In this document: positions 24,282 to 31,334 of the stretch, in pieces
Layout of the letters: every line of letters begins with the position of its first letter
Position numbering within the stretch: the stretch's first letter is position 1
NCBI RefSeq assembly: GCF_963669205.1
Contig: NZ_OY769915.1
Span: forward strand, 1,028,001 to 1,092,000
Direction of reading: 5' to 3'
DNA from: an uncultured Roseibium sp.
GTDB lineage: Bacteria > Pseudomonadota > Alphaproteobacteria > Rhizobiales > Stappiaceae
DNA: 64,000 nucleotides
Translations under genes and position numbers: made by a program
The notes under the pieces: model-generated
Told to the model about the DNA's origin: nothing
Databases searched by the model: none
Seen by the model: only the letters and a program-made list of their open reading frames with translations

Positions 24282-25499
24282 CTACTCGCTGCCGGCGCCG
24301 TAGCGCGCGGTCCACGCCTCCTCCAGTGCGGCGACCCAGCTTGGATGCGGTTCCGGCAACACCGGTCCGAGATCCTCGGGCGCCAGTGTCGCCGGACCCA
24401 GATCCATCGCATCGAAAAGGGCTTTCTCGTTGGCGGGCAGCGCGGCGACGTTGAGCACGGTCGGATCGCCCCAGATCTCGGGCTCCTGCTTGCGCGTTTG
24501 AGCCATCGGGCTCAACAGAAAATTCGCATAGACCTTCGCGCCGGCCTTGTTGGAGCTGTTGAAGGGGATGGCCACGAAATGGGTGTTGCCGATCGTGCCG
24601 CCATCGAACACGAAGGTCCGCACCGTCTCGGGCAACTCCCCGTTTGCGATCGCGCCCGAGGCGTCGCCCGGATTGAAGGAAAAGGCAATATCCAGCTCAC
24701 TGTCGGCCAACAGCTGGCGCATGTCAGCTGCGTTCTTCGGGAAAGCCTGTCCCTGCCGCCACAGATGCGGGTGCAGATCGTCCAGAAAGGCAAACAGCGG
24801 AGCGGCCGTTTCCTCGAACGTGCTTTCATCCACCGGGGACGACAGGACGGATGGATCCGCAACCGTGTCGGCAAGCGCCTGTTTCAGGAAGGTTGTGCCG
24901 TAGAAATTCGGCGGCTGGGGGTAGGAGAATCGTCCGGGGTTCGCTTTTGCATAGTCCAGCAACCCGTTCAGATTTGACGGCGGCGTCTTCAGTCTGGCGC
25001 TGTCATGCATGAACACGAGCTTGGCCATGCCCCACGGACTTTCCTGTCCGTCGGTCGGAACGGTGAAATCGACGGTGACGGTCGGCTTGTTCTCGACATC
25101 GACATATTGCCAGTTGGGCAGTGTTTGCGCCCAGCCCGGGGCCGCCAGAAGCCCGCTCTTCTTCATCGACGCAAAATTCTCGCCGTTGATCCAGATGAGG
25201 TCGACGGCCCCGCCATTCTCCTTGCCGACCGACTTTTCCGCAAGCACTTGCGAAACCACATTCGCCGTATCGCTCGCCTTCACGTGAACGACACGGACAC
25301 CGTAATCGCGCTCGACTTCGCGCGCCGCCCATTGGATGTAGGCGTTGATGCGCGGTTCTCCGCCCCAGGCATGAAAATAGACGGTCTGTCCCTTGGCGCC
25401 GTCGAGAACGGCCTGCCAATTCTGGTCCTGGGCTTGCGCCCCGAGAGTGGCGAGAAGTAGCCCGGCAATGCCGGTGGCGGTGCAAAGCAGTCGCTTCAT
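24282..25499 (-). CDS. ynjB: ABC transporter periplasmic substrate-binding protein, YnjB-like
   Basis: A 405-residue exported binding protein. It has a clear Sec signal peptide (MKRLLCTATGIAGLLLATLG) with a likely cleavage site AQA-QD near residue 23. The mature part opens with VYFHAWGGEPRINAYIQWA and contains DLIWINGENF and YPQPPNFYGTTFLKQAL, which characterise the YnjB branch of the type-2 periplasmic-binding fold. It delivers an unknown solute to the YnjCD membrane complex encoded immediately downstream. First gene of the operon; the promoter should lie in 25500-25624. Confidence 0.85.
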   Translation of the reverse strand: MKRLLCTATGIAGLLLATLGAQAQDQNWQAVLDGAKGQTVYFHAWGGEPRINAYIQWAAREVERDYGVRVVHVKASDTANVVSQVLAEKSVGKENGGAVDLIWINGENFASMKKSGLLAAPGWAQTLPNWQYVDVENKPTVTVDFTVPTDGQESPWGMAKLVFMHDSARLKTPPSNLNGLLDYAKANPGRFSYPQPPNFYGTTFLKQALADTVADPSVLSSPVDESTFEETAAPLFAFLDDLHPHLWRQGQAFPKNAADMRQLLADSELDIAFSFNPGDASGAIANGELPETVRTFVFDGGTIGNTHFVAIPFNSSNKAGAKVYANFLLSPMAQTRKQEPEIWGDPTVLNVAALPANEKALFDAMDLGPATLAPEDLGPVLPEPHPSWVAALEEAWTARYGAGSE

Positions 25500-25624
25500 T
25501 CAAGTCCCCAGTTTTGGTTCTTTTTTGCTGCCAATTCCCTCGCGCATCGGGCCTGACACGGTCAACACAAGGCTTTGTGAATAGGGTGTGTCAAAAAGGC
25601 GTCGGCTGGCGCGTTCGCATGACC

Positions 25625-26080
25625 TCAGACAGGCAGTATATGCGTGTCCTTGATTTCTTCCATGACGGCATAGGTATGTGTTTCGCGGACACCGGGAAGG
25701 GTGAGAACCACGTCGGACAGAAACGCCCTGTAGGCTTCCATGTCCCTGACGCGGCTTTTCATGAGATAGTCGAACCCGCCCGCCACCATGTGACACTCAA
25801 GGATGTCCGGGGCGCGCTCGACCGCACGCTTGAACGCATCGAAGATTTCCGGCGACGTTCTTTCAAGGCGGATCTCGACGAACACCAGCAGGCCGCGCTC
25901 GACCTTCTTCGGGTCCAGTGTCGCCGAGAAACCTTCGATGTACCCTTCCCGGACAAGACGCTTCATGCGTTCCGCTGTTGCCGTCGGTGAGAGGCTGACC
26001 CGCTCCGCGAGCTCCGTATTGGTGACGCGACCGTCTTCCTGAAGAACCTTCAGAATTCTCCGGTCAGTGGCATTGAGCAT
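25625..26080 (-). CDS. putR: Lrp/AsnC family regulator, probable PutR
   Basis: A 151-residue Lrp-type regulator. The winged helix-turn-helix (about residues 4-58, DRRILKVLQEDGRVTNTELA) is followed by a RAM ligand-binding domain (about 65-145) with the GGFDYLMKSRVRD signature. It is divergent from putA across 140 bp. In Agrobacterium and Rhodobacter-type bacteria, PutR is an Lrp-type protein encoded in this position that activates putA in response to proline; the same role is inferred here from position and family. Confidence 0.88.
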   Translation of the reverse strand: MLNATDRRILKVLQEDGRVTNTELAERVSLSPTATAERMKRLVREGYIEGFSATLDPKKVERGLLVFVEIRLERTSPEIFDAFKRAVERAPDILECHMVAGGFDYLMKSRVRDMEAYRAFLSDVVLTLPGVRETHTYAVMEEIKDTHILPV

Positions 26081-26155
26081 TGGGGAATTCCCTAAAAATT
26101 TCGATTCAGGCGGAGATTAAACTGAATTGAAGTCAAAAAATAGTGAAAATACCTG

Positions 26156-26183
26156 TATAATTTCCGCTATTTTAGAGAAATAG
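26156..26183 (+). promoter_or_regulatory. putA promoter/PutR site candidate
   Basis: A perfect dyad ctattt-tagag-aaatag (26167-26183) lies 37 bp upstream of the putA ATG in an AT-rich region, directly after a tataat hexamer (26156-26161) that may be the -10 box. The preceding -35 region is poor, as expected of an activated promoter. Lrp-type proteins prefer AT-rich dyads of this kind. Confidence 0.4.
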
Positions 26184-26220
26184 TCTGGATGCGCCCGTCG
26201 AGGCGTTTTGGGAGGTGCTC

Positions 26221-29200
26221 ATGCCCGCAGCCGCTGCCGCAGTGACAACGATGAACGATGCTGACCTGGTGCCGTTCCGATCCGCCTATGCCCCCGATGA
26301 ACGGAAGGCGGTGGAGGCGATGTTGAAGGATGCCGCCGGAGACCTGGTTGTTGAGAAACTGATCGATCAGCGCGCGCGCGGCTATATCCACGACATGCGC
26401 GCCGTTCAGGTCGGCCTCGGCGGCGTTGAGGACTTCATGCGCGAGTTCGGCCTGACGACCCGCGAAGGTCTTGCCATGATGGTGCTGGCCGAGGCGCTCC
26501 TGCGCGTGCCGGATGCGAGCACTGCCGACAAACTCATCGAGGACAAGCTGGCTGCCGCCCGGTTTGACGACCCGTCCGGCCACAAGTCCGACACATGGCT
26601 CGTTTCCGCCTCTTCCTGGGCGCTCGGCGTAACCTCCCGCCTGCTTCATCCCGGCGACACGCCCCAAAGCATCCTGTCAAGCCTCGTCAAGCGGATGGGC
26701 ATGCCGACAGTCCGCGTTGCGACGCGCAAGGCCATGACCCTCCTCGGACATCAGTTCGTTCTGGGTGAAACGATCCAGAAAGCGCTCGAACGCGCAAAGG
26801 TGCAGGAGACCAAGGGTTACCGGTATTCCTATGACATGCTGGGCGAGGGCGCCCGCACGGCGAAAGATGCCGAGCGCTACTTCCGGTCTTACGCGAATGC
26901 CATTGAGGCCATCGGGAATTCGGCAGGCGTTGAAGACCTGCCCAACCGGCCCGGGATCTCCGTCAAGCTGTCCGCCCTGCATCCGCGCTACGAAGCAGTC
27001 AACGGCGAACGCGTCCGCGACGAACTGCTGCCGAAATTGCGGGAACTCGTACAGATGGCGAAGGACCGCAACCTCAATTTCACGGTCGATGCTGAGGAGG
27101 CCGACCGGTTGGAGATTTCTCTTGATGTGATCGCGGCGCTGCTCGCCGATCCGGTGACCGAAGGCTGGGACGGGTTCGGCCTCGCGGTGCAGGCCTATCA
27201 GAAGCGCGGCACCGACGTGATCGACTGGCTCGTCGACGCCGCCCGCAAGACCGGCCGAAAGCTGATGGTCCGGCTGGTCAAGGGCGCCTACTGGGACACG
27301 GAAATCAAGCGGGCCCAGGAAGAGGGTGTCGACGGATACCCGGTCTTCACGCGCAAGGCGGCGACGGATCTCTCCTACCTGTGCTGCGCCAAGCGGATGC
27401 TGGCGGCCAGGGATGTCCTCTACCCGCAATTTGCCACCCACAACGCGCTGACGGTCGCGCAGATCATCGAGCTTGCCGGCGGATCGTCCAAGGGCTACGA
27501 GTTCCAGCGCCTCCACGGCATGGGGGAAAGTCTCTACAAGTCCGTGTGCGAGCGCGACGGCTTTCCGACCCGGATCTACGCTCCCGTCGGCGGATACAAG
27601 GATCTCCTTGCCTATCTCGTCCGGCGTCTTCTCGAAAACGGCGCCAATTCGTCCTTCGTGACGATTGTCGGAGATGCCTCCGTCTCCGTTGAAGCCATGC
27701 TGCAGCGCCCGGCCAAAATCCTCGACAGCGGCCACCATGCGGTCAATCGTTCGATTCCCATGCCGGTCGACCTTTATGGCGACAGCCGGCGCAACGCGGA
27801 AGGGGTTGAATTCGGCTGCGCCGCCGAACGCAATGCGCTTGTCGAGGGCATGGCCCTGACGCAGGCACCGTTCACGGAGGCTGGCCCGCTCGGCAAGGGT
27901 CTTACTCCAGGCGGTGAAGCGCACCCGGTTTTCGCACCGATGGACGGCACGACGCGCGTCGGTACGGTCCGGTTCGCCGACACCGAGACGGCCCGCAAGG
28001 CCATCGAGACGGCCCGGAAGGGTTTCGAGGCCTGGTCACGCAAGCCCGTCAACGAAAGGGCGGCGGCACTTGAACGGTTGGGCGACCTGTTGGAGGAAAA
28101 TCGCGACCGGCTGATGATGATCCTTTCCATGGAGGCGGGAAAGTGCCTGCCCGACGGAATTGCCGAAATACGTGAAGCGGTCGATTTCTGCCGCTACTAT
28201 GCCAGCGAGGCCAGAACGCTGTTCGGCGAGGGCCGGCTGATGCCGGGACCGACCGGCGAGGAGAACCGCTACCGCTACCGCGGCCGGGGTGTTTTCGTCT
28301 GCATTTCGCCATGGAATTTCCCGCTCGCCATTTTCCTCGGACAGATCAGTGCCGCGCTTCTCGGCGGCAACGCGGTTGTCGCGAAACCGGCGGAGCAGAC
28401 ACCGTTGATCGCCTTTGAAACCGCCAAACTTATGTACCAGGCCGGAATTCCCGAAGACGCCTTCTTCCTTGTGCCGGGCGAGGGCGATATCGGTGCGGCG
28501 CTGACGTCGCATCCCGCCGTCGCGGGTGTCGCCTTCACAGGGTCGACCGAGACCGCCTGGGCCATTAACGGAACGCTTGCGGCCAAACGCGGGCCGATCG
28601 TGCCGCTGATCGCCGAGACCGGCGGCATCAACGCCATGTTGGTGGATGCGACCGCCCTGCCGGAACAGGTCTGTGACGATGTCATGATGTCCGCCTTCCG
28701 CTCCGCCGGCCAGCGCTGTTCGGCATTGCGCCTGCTCTACGTACAGGAAGATGTCGCGGACACCCTGCTTGCCATGCTCGAGGGCGCGGCGAAGGAACTC
28801 AGCCTCGGCGATCCGCGTCAGCCGTCAACGGATATCGGTCCGGTGATCGATGACGAGGCACGCGACAACATCATTTCTCACATACACTATATGAGCGACA
28901 CGCAGACACTTCGTTTTGCCGGCAAAGTACCGGACGGAAACCTCGCCAACGGCTCCTGGGTTGCGCCGCACATCATCGAACTGGATAGCGCGGAAGCGCT
29001 GACCCGCGAAGTCTTCGGCCCGGTCCTGCACGTGGTGCGCTACAAGGCAGGCGACATCGACAGGGTACTCGACCAGATCGCTTCCACCGGCTACGGGCTG
29101 ACGCTCGGCGTACACAGCCGTATCGACGCCACGGTCAAGAAGGTCGTCGACCGGCTCTCCGTCGGCAACGTCTATGTCAACCGCAACACCATCGGTGCGG

Positions 29201-29361
29201 TTGTCGGAACCCAGCCATTCGGCGGTTCGGGATTGTCCGGAACGGGTCCGAAGGCGGGCGGTCCGATCTACCTGACCCGTTTCGCGCTGGAACAGGTCGT
29301 CTCCATAAACACGGCCGCCGCCGGCGGCAACGCCAGCCTCGTCGCAGCCTCGGACGATTGA
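26221..29361 (+). CDS. putA: Bifunctional proline dehydrogenase/L-glutamate gamma-semialdehyde dehydrogenase
   Basis: A 1046-residue PutA that oxidises proline to glutamate in two steps: FAD-dependent proline dehydrogenase (about residues 170-480, with KLSALHPRYE and RLVKGAYWDTEIKRAQ) and NAD-dependent semialdehyde dehydrogenase (about 560-1020, with ISPWNFPLAIF, FTGSTETA and the catalytic Cys in RSAGQRCSALRL). It lacks the N-terminal ribbon-helix-helix DNA-binding domain of E. coli PutA, consistent with control by the separate PutR. The ATG at 26221 has GGGAGG six bases upstream. The long inter-domain and C-terminal regions form the substrate-channelling arm. An IS element sits 50 bp downstream. 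Confidence 0.96.
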   Translation: MPAAAAAVTTMNDADLVPFRSAYAPDERKAVEAMLKDAAGDLVVEKLIDQRARGYIHDMRAVQVGLGGVEDFMREFGLTTREGLAMMVLAEALLRVPDASTADKLIEDKLAAARFDDPSGHKSDTWLVSASSWALGVTSRLLHPGDTPQSILSSLVKRMGMPTVRVATRKAMTLLGHQFVLGETIQKALERAKVQETKGYRYSYDMLGEGARTAKDAERYFRSYANAIEAIGNSAGVEDLPNRPGISVKLSALHPRYEAVNGERVRDELLPKLRELVQMAKDRNLNFTVDAEEADRLEISLDVIAALLADPVTEGWDGFGLAVQAYQKRGTDVIDWLVDAARKTGRKLMVRLVKGAYWDTEIKRAQEEGVDGYPVFTRKAATDLSYLCCAKRMLAARDVLYPQFATHNALTVAQIIELAGGSSKGYEFQRLHGMGESLYKSVCERDGFPTRIYAPVGGYKDLLAYLVRRLLENGANSSFVTIVGDASVSVEAMLQRPAKILDSGHHAVNRSIPMPVDLYGDSRRNAEGVEFGCAAERNALVEGMALTQAPFTEAGPLGKGLTPGGEAHPVFAPMDGTTRVGTVRFADTETARKAIETARKGFEAWSRKPVNERAAALERLGDLLEENRDRLMMILSMEAGKCLPDGIAEIREAVDFCRYYASEARTLFGEGRLMPGPTGEENRYRYRGRGVFVCISPWNFPLAIFLGQISAALLGGNAVVAKPAEQTPLIAFETAKLMYQAGIPEDAFFLVPGEGDIGAALTSHPAVAGVAFTGSTETAWAINGTLAAKRGPIVPLIAETGGINAMLVDATALPEQVCDDVMMSAFRSAGQRCSALRLLYVQEDVADTLLAMLEGAAKELSLGDPRQPSTDIGPVIDDEARDNIISHIHYMSDTQTLRFAGKVPDGNLANGSWVAPHIIELDSAEALTREVFGPVLHVVRYKAGDIDRVLDQIASTGYGLTLGVHSRIDATVKKVVDRLSVGNVYVNRNTIGAVVGTQPFGGSGLSGTGPKAGGPIYLTRFALEQVVSINTAAAGGNASLVAASDD

Positions 29362-29411
29362 GACGCTTCTGGCCGGCGCCGAACGGGCCCATCGGACTCA
29401 GGGGTCGCTTA

Positions 29412-30574
29412 CCTCTCCCATCGGAGAACTTTGCATAACCTGCTGAATTTGTGATTCACTGAATTGAATTTGAGTCGGGAGGTTTTGATGCATCGTTCGA
29501 GTGGTCAGCTTGGGTTTGGCGAAAGCTTTTTGGATCCCGGCTTAGGTCGCAATCAGCGTCTGGATGCCATCGACGCCGCGATTGACTGGGAGCCTTTGGA
29601 TCGTCTTGTGCGTGTGCTTTACAGCGCTGGAGAAGGACGTCCGAGCTATCGTCCTCTGACGATGGTCAAGGCGCTGTTGCTGCAGCAATGGTACGGTTTG
29701 TCCGATGTGCGTTTGGAAGAGGCCTTGTCTGACACGCTTTCTTATCGTCGTTTTGTGGGACTGTCGCTGGAAGATGGCACACCGGATCACTCGACCATCA
29801 GCCGCTTCCGCACGGCCCTGTGCCGTCACGAGCTTGATGCAGCCTTGTTTGAGGAGGTTTTGGGTCAACTGGAAGCCAAGGGCATGGTGCTGAAAGAAGG
29901 AACATTGCTGGATGCCACACTGGTCACGGCTCAGGCACGGCGCCCGGGCCGGGAGGCAGGCATGGGAGGCAAATCCTCTCACGATCCGGACGCGGACTGG
30001 ACGCGCAAGAACGGGCGTTCCCATTTTGGCTACAAGGCTCATGTTGCCGTCGATCAGGGATCAGGCGTCATTCGCCAGGCCATTCTGACCCCGGCGAAAA
30101 CCTCCGAAAGCGAGGTAGCTGACGATCTTATCTGTGGCGACGAACAGGCTGTGTATGCGGACAAGGCTTATGAGCACAAAGAGCGCCGCGCCAGGCTCAA
30201 GGCAGCTGGCATCAAGGACCGTGTGATGCACCGGAACCATCGATATCAAGCGGCTCTGCCATACTGGCAGAAGCGGCGCAATGCTTTGATAGCTCCCATT
30301 CGCGCTGCCGTGGAGCGCGTATTTGGAACGCTCAAACGAAGTTATGGATACGAGCGTGTGCGCTATGTCGGATTGAAGCGCAACGCAACTCAGTTCCGCC
30401 TGCTCTGTCTCGCCTTCAACCTCAAAAAAGCGGCAAAGCTGAGCGCCTAAAGCTCACCACAACATGAAAAACACCTCGTCATTCAGACGATCATCAACAA
30501 AACCTGCAAAATCACACAAACAGATCAAATCGAACGACCCGAAGACGTTATGCAAAGGTCTCCATCGGGAGAGG
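29412..30574 (+). mobile_element. Complete IS5-family insertion sequence
   Basis: This 1163-bp element is bounded by 28-bp terminal inverted repeats: 29412-29439 (starts cctctcccatcgg, ends tttgcataac) and 30547-30574 (starts gttatgcaaagg, ends gggagagg). They match at 24 of 28 positions. It holds one transposase ORF filling most of its length. No target-site duplication is evident (left flank gcttA, right flank gaaat). It sits 50 bp after putA and next to a palindromic repeat cluster. Base composition is more balanced than that of surrounding genes. Confidence 0.88.
29488..30450 (+). CDS. IS5 family transposase (DDE type)
   Basis: A 320-residue transposase. An N-terminal DUF772-type region (RPLTMVKALLLQQWYGLSD) is followed by the DDE catalytic core: first Asp in GTLLDATLV (about residue 149), second Asp in VYADKAYEHK (about 227), and Glu in AAVERVFGTLKRSYG (about 285). 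These spacings and the YGLSD block match the IS5 subgroup. I chose the ATG at 29488, preceded by GGGAGG; a TTG at 29464 would be in frame. The ORF is uninterrupted, so the element is potentially active. Confidence 0.92.
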   Translation: MHRSSGQLGFGESFLDPGLGRNQRLDAIDAAIDWEPLDRLVRVLYSAGEGRPSYRPLTMVKALLLQQWYGLSDVRLEEALSDTLSYRRFVGLSLEDGTPDHSTISRFRTALCRHELDAALFEEVLGQLEAKGMVLKEGTLLDATLVTAQARRPGREAGMGGKSSHDPDADWTRKNGRSHFGYKAHVAVDQGSGVIRQAILTPAKTSESEVADDLICGDEQAVYADKAYEHKERRARLKAAGIKDRVMHRNHRYQAALPYWQKRRNALIAPIRAAVERVFGTLKRSYGYERVRYVGLKRNATQFRLLCLAFNLKKAAKLSA

Positions 30575-30708
30575 GAAATTTCGCTCTGTCTCTTGCGCAA
30601 CGGCCCTCCATCGTCACTCCGGACCCAGCGGAGCGGAGATCCGGGACGACGAAATGGCAATAGTCCGCCAATCCCTTAAGTGCCGCCACGGCCCGCCCAA
30701 TAATACAA

Positions 30709-30816
30709 CCTCATCCTGAGGAGGACCGTCAGGTCCGTCTCGAAGGATGGGCCGCAGGGCACAGAATTTGCCGCCCATCCTTCGAGACAGCGCTCCCGCG
30801 CTTCCTCAGGATGAGG
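30709..30816. repeat. Nested inverted repeat
   Basis: Outer arms cctcatcctgagg (30709-30721) and cctcaggatgagg (30804-30816) are perfect 13-bp complements; inner arms tctcgaaggatggg (30738-30751) and cccatccttcgaga (30774-30787) are perfect 14-bp complements. The whole would fold into one long hairpin with an internal bulge. Confidence 0.9.
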
Positions 30817-30839
30817 CCCTGTCCGTCCCCTCTCCGTCA

Positions 30840-30860
30840 TTGCAGGGCTTGACCCTGCAA
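30840..30860. repeat. Short palindromic repeat
   Basis: ttgcaggg (30840-30847) and ccctgcaa (30853-30860) are perfect 8-bp complements around the 5-base loop cttga. It belongs to the repeat cluster after the IS element. Confidence 0.8.
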
Positions 30861-30990
30861 TCCATGCCGTAGGTGACCCCGGAAGGATGTGGTCGAGATG
30901 AAGTGAAGCGGCATGGATGCCATGATCGGGTCCATTGCTGTCCGGTTTGACCCTGGCAATGACCTTTTTGCAGCGATTCCAGTCTATGAA

Positions 30991-31030
30991 CTTGTCATTC
31001 CGGCTGAAGCGCAGCGGAAGGCCGGAAACC
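30991..31030. repeat. Dispersed intergenic repeat, copy 2 (inverted)
   Basis: Begins cttgtcattccggctgaagc and ends ggccggaaacc. It is the reverse complement of 2260-2299 with a single mismatch, which shows that the element is dispersed and tightly conserved. Confidence 0.85.
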
Positions 31031-31086
31031 AGTAGCCACCTGTTTCTCTTTCTTCATTTCACATCCCGAGTTTCGGGATACTGGAT

Positions 31087-31117
31087 CCCGGTCTTGCCGC
31101 CTGGGCGGCAAACCGGG
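31087..31117. repeat. GC-rich imperfect hairpin
   Basis: cccggtcttgccgc (31087-31100) pairs with gcggcaaaccggg (31105-31117) with one bulged base. Part of the same repeat cluster. Confidence 0.75.
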
Positions 31118-31334
31118 ACGACAAATTCGGGAGGCAATACCGTGTCCTGACGTGCCACCGATCGGAATCATGCAGCTTTTTTGAAGGCATAAATTCGAAC
31201 GTTTTTTCTAAACCTCACAGCAGTGGACCGGGTCATGACATGACGCCGACTGAAGTGGAACCGCCCATGTTCCCTTGGTCACCACACCTCTTTTCCGTCT
31301 CGTCAAGGCCCGCAGGAAAGGCGGGTGCAGAAGC

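Larger units (their letters stand above)
30575..31334. repeat. Palindromic intergenic repeat cluster
   Basis: These 760 bp contain no credible gene but at least five inverted-repeat units. The first (about 30612-30650) has imperfect arms around ccggacccagcggagcgg...atccggg. The others are the nested hairpin 30709-30816, the small hairpin 30840-30860, the dispersed 40-bp element 30991-31030 and the hairpin 31087-31117. Arrays like this behave as mobile palindromic (REP/RUP-type) units in related genomes. The last ~190 bp before the HrpB stop are otherwise featureless. Confidence 0.75.

Noticed and set aside
22577..24412. Longer YnjC beginning at the ATG at 24412
   Set aside because: It would overlap the binding-protein gene by 131 bp and add an Arg/Trp-rich leader ahead of the first membrane segment; the TTG at 24277 fits spacing and topology better.
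30709..30816. CRISPR-like or tRNA-like structure in the repeat cluster
   Set aside because: The units are palindromes of differing sequence without regular spacers, and no cloverleaf with a conserved T-arm is present.
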